Part shown: piece after piece, positions 37,178 to 45,684 of the stretch
How the letters are laid out: every line of letters begins with the position of its first letter
How positions within the stretch are numbered: the stretch's first letter is position 1
Source: Hydrogenothermus marinus
Lineage (GTDB): Bacteria > Aquificota > Aquificia > Aquificales > Hydrogenothermaceae
Assembly: GCF_003688665.1 (NCBI RefSeq)
Contig: NZ_REFO01000010.1
Location: forward strand, 248,001 to 312,000
Length of the DNA stretch: 64,000 nucleotides
Direction of reading: 5' to 3'
Notes under the pieces: generated by a model
The model's input: only the letters and a program-made list of their open reading frames with translations
What the model was told of the DNA's origin: nothing
The model's database searches: none
Translations under genes and position numbers: made by a program

Positions 37178-38317
37178 TTAAATACTCTTTATATTTGCTT
37201 TTGCTTTTAAAATAGTTTCTTCATACTCTTTTTCAGGAATACTATCTGCAACAATCCCTGCTCCTACATAAATACAACATTTTTTCTTTTGAAAAATAGA
37301 TTGTCTTATTGCAACACTCATTATAAAATCCATATTAGGTTTAATTAAAAATAAGCTTCCACAATAGATATGCCTTTTAAAATCTTCAAGCTGATCTATT
37401 ATTTCCATAGCTCTTTTTTTTGGTGCTCCTGTTACAGATCCTGGTGGGAAAGTAGCATATATAATGTCTTTTAATGTTATATCTTTTTTTAATTTTGACT
37501 TAATGGTAGAACTCATCTGGAAAAGAGATTTATACTCTTCAACCTCAAATAATTTTTCAACTAATACTTTTTCAGAAATAATTCCAAGATCATTTCTCAT
37601 TAAATCAGTAATCATTAAATTTTCGGCTCTTTCTTTCTCACTTAAATAAAGTTCTTTTTTTAACTTTTCATCTTCTTCTTTAGTTTTACCTCTTGGTCTT
37701 GTTCCTTTTATTGGCTTTGTTTTTAAAATATCACCTTTTTTTTCTAAAAATAGTTCCATACTTGCAGATATAATAGAAAAATTTTTATCTCTTATAAGCA
37801 TAAGATAAGGTGTCGGTTGATATTTTGTTAGATTATAAAATATAATTTTTACATTAAAAAATCCGTCAATCTCTATTCTATGGGAAAGATTTATCTGATA
37901 TATATCTCCTTCTTCTATATATTTTTTTGCTTTTTTAACTGCTTCAATAAATCTACCTTTATCAGGATATTTTACTGAAAATATTTGATTATTGGCTTTT
38001 TTTTGATAAAAATCTTTTTGGTATTTAAAATTTTTATAAACTTTTAAATATATTAAAGGTAAATCTATTTTATCTTTATTTATTTTTTTTAAGTTTTCAT
38101 AAATATATTCTTTAAAATCATAAGATATAAAACCAACAGAAAAATAACCTTTTATTAATTTTTCAATTATTGGTATAGGATTTTTAGTTTTTAACTTTTT
38201 ATTATTTATCTGTAAAATATTATTTTTATATTGAATAGTAAATATAGGTTTATCAAAAAAGTAAAAACCTTTTTTATCAAAAAAACCATTTTCAGACGAA
38301 TAGATTATATCTTCCAT
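37178..38317 (-). CDS. pabB: Aminodeoxychorismate synthase component I (PabB)
   Basis: A protein of about 379 residues of the chorismate-binding family. PIKGTRPRGKTKEED, ERAENLMITDLMRNDLG and PPGSVTGAPKKRAMEII mark the active site, and the KPIKGT lysine is typical of PabB, which makes 4-amino-4-deoxychorismate for folate. I place the start at ATG 38317 behind AAAGGATA. The frame extends to 38371 through another ATG (38347), so the exact start is open. The chain is short, since most of the TrpE-like N-terminal domain is reduced, as in other PabB proteins. A PabA/PabC partner is not in the window. Confidence 0.85.
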   Translation of the reverse strand: MEDIIYSSENGFFDKKGFYFFDKPIFTIQYKNNILQINNKKLKTKNPIPIIEKLIKGYFSVGFISYDFKEYIYENLKKINKDKIDLPLIYLKVYKNFKYQKDFYQKKANNQIFSVKYPDKGRFIEAVKKAKKYIEEGDIYQINLSHRIEIDGFFNVKIIFYNLTKYQPTPYLMLIRDKNFSIISASMELFLEKKGDILKTKPIKGTRPRGKTKEEDEKLKKELYLSEKERAENLMITDLMRNDLGIISEKVLVEKLFEVEEYKSLFQMSSTIKSKLKKDITLKDIIYATFPPGSVTGAPKKRAMEIIDQLEDFKRHIYCGSLFLIKPNMDFIMSVAIRQSIFQKKKCCIYVGAGIVADSIPEKEYEETILKAKANIKSI

Positions 38318-38393
38318 TATCCTTTGCAAAATTTTTATATTATACATATAATTATAATTGAGATTTTTCACTTAAATTTGGTTGGGATATACT

Positions 38394-39116
38394 ATGATAA
38401 ATAAAGTCCCTAAGGAAGAGCTAAATGCTCTTTTTGAAGAAATCTTTGATAATAAGAATATAAATCTAAAATCAACAGATCTTAAAAAGAAAGATATAAA
38501 AGGTTTATATAAATTTTATGGATATAAACTTAAAAGCATATTTAATAGTACTTTAGCAGATATGAGCTCTATTCCTATTATTATTAAAGACTTTACTATA
38601 AGTAATTATGACAACAACGTTAAAAAAGCTTTTTTAGGAATAGATTTTGAGAAAAAGTATAGAGTATTTTTTGATATTGATGAACAATTTATTAAAAATA
38701 TTGAAAATTATTCAAAAAGTATTCAACTTGAAAAAAACTATCCTCTAAGAATAGTTCAAAATATAATAGAAAACTTAGCAGATAATCTTTTAAAAGAGAT
38801 AAATCTAAATTCAGAAAAGCTTTCAAATCCATATACTCATTTTTTTGATCAAGAAGTAATTGAATTTAAATATGAATGTTTTTTAGAAGATAAAAGTTCA
38901 TATATAAGTATATATTTAGAAAAAAATTTTCTAGAAAGTGAAGTTCTTGGTAAATGGATTTATTCAAAACCAACTTCTCAAGAAATAATTAAAATAAATA
39001 AGCTAAAAAGTTTATTAAGATTTGATTTGGAAATTATTTCTCAGCCAATAAATATAGATTTAACCCAAAATAATATAAAATTATCAGATATGAAATTTAA
39101 TATACAAATAAAATAA
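38394..39116 (+). CDS. Uncharacterised protein, possibly a divergent FliM-like protein
   Basis: A 240-residue soluble protein not recognised outright. Residues about 100-190 (LRIVQNIIENLADNLLKEI, then VIEFKYECFLEDKSSYISIYLEKNFLE) follow the pattern of the CheC-like middle domain of FliM: a long helix, a polar link, then paired strands ending in a PYxxLEP-like site. No catalytic motif, signal peptide or membrane helix is seen. I chose ATG 38394; a TTG 12 bases upstream is possible. The next gene, 2 bases on, ends in a SpoA domain like FliN, which strengthens the FliM idea. It remains a hypothesis. Confidence 0.5.
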   Translation: MINKVPKEELNALFEEIFDNKNINLKSTDLKKKDIKGLYKFYGYKLKSIFNSTLADMSSIPIIIKDFTISNYDNNVKKAFLGIDFEKKYRVFFDIDEQFIKNIENYSKSIQLEKNYPLRIVQNIIENLADNLLKEINLNSEKLSNPYTHFFDQEVIEFKYECFLEDKSSYISIYLEKNFLESEVLGKWIYSKPTSQEIIKINKLKSLLRFDLEIISQPINIDLTQNNIKLSDMKFNIQIK

Positions 39117-39118
39117 CT

Positions 39119-39670
39119 ATGGATTTTGAAGAGAAACTAAAAAAAGAATTTAATATAGAAAAAATAAAAGAAGTTGAAAATTTATCATTAAATGATGAAT
39201 ACTATCTTATAAAAAATAAAAATAATAAACTTTTCATAAGAACTGATTTTTTTGTTTCTCAAATATTTTCAAAAGGTTCAAAATGGGGAGAAAATCTTTT
39301 TAAAAAGCTTTTTAATGAAGAAGTAGAAAGTAATGATATTGTGGAACAAATTAATGTTTTAAGTGGATATTCTATAGATATAGATAATATAGATAATGCT
39401 ATTATAATAGAAACAAAAGCAAAGTTTAACAAAGAGATAAGGAAAGAAAAAAAATTAAAGCAATATCCAGATAAATTAATTATAAGAGCTTTAAAAAAAA
39501 GAGTTTCATTAGAAGAGTTAAATAAAATCGGTTCTGGAACAGAATTTATTCTTTCAGAAGATAATAAATTAGAAGTAGAAATATTAGATGGTAAAAGAGT
39601 TATAGCAATAGGAGAGCTAAAAAAATTAAAAGATGGTTACTCTTTAAATATTAAAGAGGTTGTTGAATGA
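39119..39670 (+). CDS. SpoA-domain protein, FliN/YscQ-like
   Basis: A 183-residue protein. The last 55 residues (VSLEELNKIGSGTEFILSE, then LEVEILDGKRVIAIGELKKLKDGYSLNIKEV) have the SpoA pattern of FliN, FliM and YscQ: a helix, a turn, strand with a small G after the central KRVIAIGEL, and a closing strand. The first 125 residues are not recognised and are lysine/glutamate rich. The ATG overlap (39667-39670) with the histidine kinase gene suggests coupling. It could be a motor switch or secretion sorting-platform subunit, or an unrelated reuse of the fold. Confidence 0.55.
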   Translation: MDFEEKLKKEFNIEKIKEVENLSLNDEYYLIKNKNNKLFIRTDFFVSQIFSKGSKWGENLFKKLFNEEVESNDIVEQINVLSGYSIDIDNIDNAIIIETKAKFNKEIRKEKKLKQYPDKLIIRALKKRVSLEELNKIGSGTEFILSEDNKLEVEILDGKRVIAIGELKKLKDGYSLNIKEVVE

Positions 39671-41703
39671 TTTCTGTTTTTATTGGTTTATTTCCATGGA
39701 TTAGTTTATTTTTAGTTTTAAGGTATTTAAATATAAAACCTAATCCAAGGATTATTTTAATATTTCTTATTTATTTATTGTCTTTGTTTTTATTTATAGA
39801 TAATCAAGTAGCTATTTTAAAATTTGTTTTAATATCTTATTTTTTATTTCTATTTTTAGAATTAAATAAAAATTTAGATTTTAAATATAAACTTATTGCT
39901 ATATTTTGGTTTGTTTCCTTAGGAATATTAACTTATTTTGAACATAAAGAGATAAATCTTGAGATATTGATACCTTTAGCTATTTTAACTTTATTTCTTA
40001 AAAGGTATAAAAACATTACTGATTTTTTAAGTTTTAATCTAATTAATATTATCTTGATAATCTCATATTATATTGATTTATCTTTATTTTTAGTTTTTTC
40101 TTCTATTTATGCAATATATCTTATTACTGATTATATTTTCACATATAAAAAAGAGCTTGAAAAGGAAAATTTAGAATATAAAAAATTGCTTGATAGAGCT
40201 ATAAATACAGAAGTTCAGAAAAAAATATTTCAGATTGATGAAGATATATCAATTACCTCTAAAAAATTGAAAGAAATTTTCAAGCTAAGTAATTATACAG
40301 TATCTACAACAGATTTAAATGCTATGGCTGAAAGGGCAGTGGAAGGATTATTAAGTCTTGGATATACTGGAATTGTAATTTCTATATTAAAAAAAGATAT
40401 TTTTAAAAAAGGGGGATTTTTCCCAAATTTTAAACAGTTTCAAGAAATTAAAGATATATCAAATTTAAAAAAATTAATAATTAATGAAGAAGAAAAATAT
40501 ATTTTACTTCCATTTAAAGTTGGAGATGAGATTTTAGGATTTTTAGCTGTTTATAAAAAAGAAGGTATACTTCCAAAAGAAACAGAATATTTATCAACAT
40601 ATGCAAACTCAGTAGCAATAGCAGTTGCAAATATTATTCATTTTGAAGATTTAATTAACTTAGAAGAACTTACTTATAAAACTTTTGAATCCTTAGATAT
40701 AGGAATAGCTGTCTTAGATGAAGATTTGAATATACAGATGGCAAATAAAGCTTTTAGGAATATGGCTGTTAATGAAGATAAAAATAATGCAATTGATATA
40801 ATTCCAACTTTAAAATATTTAGAAAAAGATTTAAAAAATGTAATTTCTCAAGCAAAACCTTTTGAAACTGTTTTATCTTCTATAAATAAAAAAGGATTTA
40901 TATATAGGATAAAAGCTTTACCTCTTCATATAGAACTTCCTGAGAAATCAAAAATAATACTTATAATAGAAGATATTACAGAGAAAGAAAAATTAGAAGC
41001 ACAACTTGTAGAAACAGAAAAACTTGCAGTAATTGGAAAAATGGCAGCTGTTTTAGCACATGAAATAAAAAATCCTCTTACTGCTATATCTGCATCTGCA
41101 TATAGAATTAAGAAAAATGGAGAAAAATTAGGGAATGAAAAGATTATTGAGCTTTCAGAAAAAGTGGAATTTCATTCAGATAGAGCAAAAAATATTATAG
41201 ATAGGGTTTTAAATTATTCAAAACCTTCTTACTATAAATTAGAGAAAATCAATCTGAAAGATATTTTAAATCAAACATTAGAATTTATAAACCATTCTAT
41301 TAAAGGTAAAAATATAAAAATCAAAAAAAATATCAGAAAGAATGTATATGTTTATGGAGATAAAAATTCCTTACAGCAAGTTTTCGTAAACCTTATAATG
41401 AATTCTATAGAAGCTATACAAGATAAATCTAAGGATGAGTTAGAAGAAGGTATAATAGAAATAAATCTTGATAGAGAAAATGATAGATATGCGATTGTAA
41501 AAATAAAAGATAATGGTATAGGTATACCTGAAAGTATATTAGAAGATGTTTTTGAACCATTTTTCTCTACAAAAGTAGAAGGTACTGGGCTTGGGCTTTC
41601 AGTTGTAAAAAGAATTATTACTGATCATGGTGGACAAATTTTTGTTGAAAGTAAAGAAGGAGAAGGTACAGAATTTATAATAAAACTACCAATAGAGGAC
41701 TAA
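39667..41703 (+). CDS. Membrane sensor histidine kinase (NtrB-like, GAF and PAS)
   Basis: A 678-residue kinase. The N-terminal 160 residues form about six to seven membrane helices. Then come a coiled coil (about 160-195), a GAF-like domain (about 210-325), a PAS domain (about 335-445, LDIGIAVLDEDLNIQMANKAF), the HisKA dimer with the phospho-accepting His465 in LAHEIKNPLTAI, and an HATPase domain with N box FVNLIMNSIEAI, G1 IKDNGIGIPE and G2 GTGLGLSVVKRI. It pairs with the sigma-54 response regulator one base downstream. The signal is unknown. Confidence 0.92.
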   Translation: MISVFIGLFPWISLFLVLRYLNIKPNPRIILIFLIYLLSLFLFIDNQVAILKFVLISYFLFLFLELNKNLDFKYKLIAIFWFVSLGILTYFEHKEINLEILIPLAILTLFLKRYKNITDFLSFNLINIILIISYYIDLSLFLVFSSIYAIYLITDYIFTYKKELEKENLEYKKLLDRAINTEVQKKIFQIDEDISITSKKLKEIFKLSNYTVSTTDLNAMAERAVEGLLSLGYTGIVISILKKDIFKKGGFFPNFKQFQEIKDISNLKKLIINEEEKYILLPFKVGDEILGFLAVYKKEGILPKETEYLSTYANSVAIAVANIIHFEDLINLEELTYKTFESLDIGIAVLDEDLNIQMANKAFRNMAVNEDKNNAIDIIPTLKYLEKDLKNVISQAKPFETVLSSINKKGFIYRIKALPLHIELPEKSKIILIIEDITEKEKLEAQLVETEKLAVIGKMAAVLAHEIKNPLTAISASAYRIKKNGEKLGNEKIIELSEKVEFHSDRAKNIIDRVLNYSKPSYYKLEKINLKDILNQTLEFINHSIKGKNIKIKKNIRKNVYVYGDKNSLQQVFVNLIMNSIEAIQDKSKDELEEGIIEINLDRENDRYAIVKIKDNGIGIPESILEDVFEPFFSTKVEGTGLGLSVVKRIITDHGGQIFVESKEGEGTEFIIKLPIED

Positions 41704-41704
41704 T

Positions 41705-43105
41705 ATGAAATATAGAGGAAAAATTCTTATAGTAGATGATGAAGAAGATATATTAATCCTTTTTAAAGAGATTTTAGAAGATGAAGGATATAAAGTAGAT
41801 ACTACAACCTCTGCCAAAGAAGGTTTAAAGATTTTAGAAGAAAATATTTATGAACTTGTGTTGTCTGATATGAAAATGCCAGAAATGACAGGAGAACAGT
41901 TTTTAGAAGAACTTAGAAAATTTAATAAATTTACAAGCTTTGTAATTATGACTGCTTATGGAACTATAAATAATGCAGTAGAATGTATGAAAAAGGGAGC
42001 TTTCCATTACCTTACAAAACCAATAGATTTTAATGATCCAAAAGTATGGAAAATTATAGAAGAAGCAGTGGAAAAATCTAAAATATTACAAGAAAAAATG
42101 AAATTAGAAGAAGAGCTTAATAAAATTAAAAATAAAACAAATTTAGATTATATTATTACTCAAAATAAACAGATGCTTGATATTATCAATTATGTAAAAA
42201 AAGTAGCCCCAACAGATTTTACTATTTTAATAACAGGAGAAAGTGGAACAGGTAAAGAACTTTTTGCTAAAGCTATCCATGATTTAAGTCTAAGGAAAGA
42301 TAAAAAGTTTTTACCTATAAACTGTGCAAATATTTCTCCAGATATAATGGAAGCAGAATTTTTTGGATATAAAAAAGGAGCATTTACAGGAGCTGATACT
42401 GATAGGAAAGGGTTATTTGAACAGGCAGAAGGAGGAACTGTTTTTTTAGATGAGATAGGAGAAATTCCAACTAGTATACAAGCAAAACTTTTAAGATTTT
42501 TACAAGATAAAGAAGTAAGAAAAATAGGAGATACAGAATCTAAAAAAGTAGATGTAAGGATTATAGCTGCAACAAATAAGAATTTAACCAAGCTTGTAAA
42601 AGAAGGAAAATTTAGAGAAGATCTTTACCATAGACTTACATCATTCCATGTACATCTTCCACCTTTAAGAGAAAGAAAAGAAGATATTCCTATTCTTGTA
42701 TTTCATTTTATTAATAAATTTAATGAAAAACTTAACAAAAATATTAAAGGAATCACACCGGAAGCTTTAGAAATTTTATTAAATTATGAATGGGAAGGTA
42801 ATGTTAGACAGTTAGCAAACATTATAAATCAGGCTTGTGTCTTTGCAGAAGATTATATAGATGTTAAAGATTTACCTGAAGAAATTAAAAACACAGAAAA
42901 GACAGATTTTATCTTTGATTATAATAAAGCAAAAGAAAAATATCAGAAAAGTTTTATGACAACATATCTTAAAGTTTTATTATCTATTACAAAAGGTAAT
43001 ATATCAAAAGCAGCAAGGATGGCCAATATAGAAAGGCAATCCTTGCAAAAACTTTTAAAAAAATATGGAGTAAATCCTGAAGAGTTTAGAAAAACTAATG
43101 TTTAA
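41705..43105 (+). CDS. NtrC-family sigma-54-dependent response regulator
   Basis: A 466-residue three-domain regulator. The receiver domain (1-125) has acidic residues DDEED near 11-15, phospho-accepting Asp55 in LSDMKMPE and Lys105 in LTKP. The AAA+ domain (about 148-385) has Walker A GESGTGKE at 178-185 and the sigma-54 contact loop GAFTGA at 225-230. The C-terminal Fis-type helix-turn-helix is NISKAARMANIERQSLQKLLKKYG. All parts are intact. With the upstream kinase it should activate sigma-54 promoters. I found no -24/-12 promoter in the window. The 3' end overlaps convergent purH by 11 bases. Confidence 0.95.
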   Translation: MKYRGKILIVDDEEDILILFKEILEDEGYKVDTTTSAKEGLKILEENIYELVLSDMKMPEMTGEQFLEELRKFNKFTSFVIMTAYGTINNAVECMKKGAFHYLTKPIDFNDPKVWKIIEEAVEKSKILQEKMKLEEELNKIKNKTNLDYIITQNKQMLDIINYVKKVAPTDFTILITGESGTGKELFAKAIHDLSLRKDKKFLPINCANISPDIMEAEFFGYKKGAFTGADTDRKGLFEQAEGGTVFLDEIGEIPTSIQAKLLRFLQDKEVRKIGDTESKKVDVRIIAATNKNLTKLVKEGKFREDLYHRLTSFHVHLPPLRERKEDIPILVFHFINKFNEKLNKNIKGITPEALEILLNYEWEGNVRQLANIINQACVFAEDYIDVKDLPEEIKNTEKTDFIFDYNKAKEKYQKSFMTTYLKVLLSITKGNISKAARMANIERQSLQKLLKKYGVNPEEFRKTNV

Positions 43106-44645
43106 AATGTCTCATCCCTGTAAATATCATAGCTATACCATGCTCATTTGCAGCTTGAATAACCTCTTCATCTCTTATTGAGCCACCGGGCTGGATAATT
43201 GCTTTTATTTCATATTTCGCCGCTTCATCTACACTATCTCTAAACGGGAAAAATGCTTCTGATGCAAGAACACTATCTTCTAAAGGTAAATTAAATTCAT
43301 TGGCTTTTTTAATAGCAGTTTCTAAGCTATCAACCCTTGAAGTTTGACCTGGACCAATTCCAATAGATGCTTTATCTTTTACAATAACAACAGAGTTTGA
43401 TTTTACATGTTTTACAACTTTAAATGCAAAAATTAAATCTTCCATTTCTTCTTCTGTTGGTTTTCTTTCAGTAACTACTTTTAAGTCTTTATAAAGCTCT
43501 AAATCTCTATCTTGAATTAAAATGCCTCCAGATATTCTTCTATAATCAAATCCTTCAGGTTTTTTATCAAAATTTTTAATTTTTACCAGTCTTAAATTCT
43601 TCTTTTTAGAAGATAAAAACATAAAAGCATCTTTTTCAAAATCAGGAGCAATAATAACTTCTAAAAATATTTTAGAAATTTCTTCTGCTGTTTCTAAGTT
43701 TAAAGGTTTATTAAATGCTACAATTCCACCAAAAGCAGATTTTGGATCTCTTTTTAAAGCTTCAATATAAGCTTCTTTTTGAGAATTTCTTATTGCAACT
43801 CCACATGGATTACTATGTTTTACAATTACACAAACATTTTCTTCACAGTCAAGCTCCTTTACAAGATTTACTGCACCTTCTACATCAAGATAATTATTAA
43901 AAGACATCTGTTTTCCATGTAAAACTTCACTTTCTGCAATAGAAAGTCCATTTTCTACAGGAGAAATATAAAGACTTGCTTCTTGATGTGGATTTTCTCC
44001 ATATCTTAAAATTTCTTTTTTTCTAAGTGGAATTGAATACTCCTCAGGGAATTTTTCATTTATGCCAAATTTTTCATTTAATACAGATGATATTATACTG
44101 TCATAAACTGCAGTATGTCTAAAAGCTTTTAAAGCTAAATTTCTTCTTGTTTCTAATGATGTTTCTCCTTTTTCTTTCAATTCTTCTATAACTTTGTCAT
44201 AGTCTTTAGGACTTACAATAATAGTTACAAATTTATGATTTTTAGCAGCAGCCCTTACCATAGCAGGGCCGCCAATATCTATATTTTCTATAATTTCATC
44301 TAAATCAGCACCTTTTTTAACAGTTTCTTCAAAAGGATAAAGATTTATAGCTACTATATCTATTGGTGTTATTTTATGTTCTTCAAGCTGTTTCATATAT
44401 TCTGGATTATCTCTAACTGCAAGAAGACCACCATGAATTTTTGGATGTAATGTTTTTACTCTTCCTCCCATTATTTCAGGAAATCCTGTAATTTCTGAAA
44501 CCTCTATAACTGGAATACCACTTTCTTTTAATACTTTTGCTGTACCAGATGAGGATATAATTTCATAACCCAGATTAACAAGCTGTTTAGCAAACTCAAC
44601 AACTTTTTCTTTATTAGATACAGAAATAAGAGCTCTTTTTTTCAA
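43095..44645 (-). CDS. purH: Bifunctional AICAR transformylase / IMP cyclohydrolase
   Basis: A 516-residue enzyme for the last two steps of IMP synthesis. The N-terminal cyclohydrolase domain (about 1-195) starts KKRALISVSNKEKVVEFAKQL and holds GRVKTLHPKIHGG and DIGGPAMVRAAAKN. The C-terminal transformylase domain (about 200-516) contains LRYGENPHQEA, VCVIVKHSNPCGVA, KSNSVVIVKD, GIGPGQTSRVDS and LASEAFFPFRD. The start is TTG at 44645, supported by AAGGAG with a 7-base gap. Length and motifs are standard. The 3' end overlaps the response-regulator gene by 11 bases with no terminator between. Confidence 0.96.
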   Translation of the reverse strand: MKKRALISVSNKEKVVEFAKQLVNLGYEIISSSGTAKVLKESGIPVIEVSEITGFPEIMGGRVKTLHPKIHGGLLAVRDNPEYMKQLEEHKITPIDIVAINLYPFEETVKKGADLDEIIENIDIGGPAMVRAAAKNHKFVTIIVSPKDYDKVIEELKEKGETSLETRRNLALKAFRHTAVYDSIISSVLNEKFGINEKFPEEYSIPLRKKEILRYGENPHQEASLYISPVENGLSIAESEVLHGKQMSFNNYLDVEGAVNLVKELDCEENVCVIVKHSNPCGVAIRNSQKEAYIEALKRDPKSAFGGIVAFNKPLNLETAEEISKIFLEVIIAPDFEKDAFMFLSSKKKNLRLVKIKNFDKKPEGFDYRRISGGILIQDRDLELYKDLKVVTERKPTEEEMEDLIFAFKVVKHVKSNSVVIVKDKASIGIGPGQTSRVDSLETAIKKANEFNLPLEDSVLASEAFFPFRDSVDEAAKYEIKAIIQPGGSIRDEEVIQAANEHGIAMIFTGMRHFKH

Positions 44646-44684
44646 TTTATGCTCCTTATTAATTTTTATAGAGATATTATTATA

Positions 44685-45527
44685 TCAAGATAATATCTTT
44701 CTTATTGCTTCAAGACCACTAAGAGGAATAGATATATGCTTAGAAGATGGAATATCATAATCTCTTGGATTTATTCTTATTAAAGTAGCATCAAACTCAG
44801 ATGCTATTTTTTCAGAAGTTAATCTAACAGTAGGAACCGCTTTTCCTGCACCTATTTCAATAATTGAAAGATTATATCCTTTGTTTTGTATCTGATTTAA
44901 CCATATCTCAAATCTATATTCTTGACTTTCTGTTCTATAAGGAATCCAGTCCCAATCTCCAAACATTAATATGTTAGGCCTTGCGATTTTTCCACATTTT
45001 TTACATTTTGGAAGTGGAGGGATAGCTTTAAAACTTTCTTCATCTATTTTTATTTTAATATTGTTAGCTGACCAAATTTCATCATTACAAGGAATACTAC
45101 ATTGTAAATAATGGATACTTCCATGAATTTCAACTATTTTTTTCTCATCAAAACCTGCCTTTTGGAATTGACCATCTACATTTGAAGTAAATACAAAATA
45201 TCCACCTTTTTTAGCAGTTACAAAATCTTTTAAAAGATAAAACCCTTCATGGGGTTTTGTTTTCCTATAAAGATTTAATCTATGACCGTAAAAAGCCCAA
45301 GCAAGCTCTGGATCTTCTCTAAACCATCTTGGATTTGCAAGCTCTTCAAATCTAAGTCCTAATTTTTTAGCAATTGGATATGCCTTCCAAAAACCTTCTG
45401 GACCTCTAAAATCAGGAAGACCAGAATCAACTCCCATTCCTGCTCCAGCTGTTATCAAAACAGCATCTGATTTCCTTAAAACATCTTTAGCTTTTTTTAT
45501 ATTTTCTTCTAAATCTTTCTTATCCAT
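44685..45527 (-). CDS. Sir2 family NAD-dependent protein (sirtuin-like)
   Basis: A 280-residue sirtuin-like protein. NAD-binding GAGMGVDSGLPDFRGPEGFW is at about 25-44, the TSNVDGQF motif replaces the usual TQNID, the catalytic histidine is in VEIHGS, and the zinc site is formed from CSIPC and CKKCG cysteines, followed by ARPNILMFGDWDW. All key parts are present, so it could be a deacylase or an ADP-ribosyltransferase. The divergent TSNVD and the MFGDWDW segment place it outside the CobB class. It lies 39 bases before purH on the same strand. Confidence 0.85.
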   Translation of the reverse strand: MDKKDLEENIKKAKDVLRKSDAVLITAGAGMGVDSGLPDFRGPEGFWKAYPIAKKLGLRFEELANPRWFREDPELAWAFYGHRLNLYRKTKPHEGFYLLKDFVTAKKGGYFVFTSNVDGQFQKAGFDEKKIVEIHGSIHYLQCSIPCNDEIWSANNIKIKIDEESFKAIPPLPKCKKCGKIARPNILMFGDWDWIPYRTESQEYRFEIWLNQIQNKGYNLSIIEIGAGKAVPTVRLTSEKIASEFDATLIRINPRDYDIPSSKHISIPLSGLEAIRKILS

Positions 45528-45645
45528 TAGACTCTTTGTAAAGATATTTTTAGTTGGGAAATTCTAACATAATCGTATAAAAAATTTGAAATCTAATCTG
45601 AGTAGATTTTTTTAATAATTTTATCAAATAGGGAGGTGTTTTTTC

Positions 45646-45684
45646 ATGAAGCTTTTAATTATGGAGTTTTTGCCTCTTTTTTAA
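45646..45684 (+). other. Mini-ORF with strong ribosome binding site
   Basis: GGGAGGTG (45631-45638) stands 7 bases before an ATG that opens a 12-codon frame reading MKLLIMEFLPLFF-like hydrophobic residues, ending at TAA (45682-45684) on top of the convergent nuclease gene's 3' end. The flanking gap (45528-45680) holds nothing else I can support. It could be the stub of a deleted membrane-protein gene or a real micropeptide. Confidence 0.3.
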
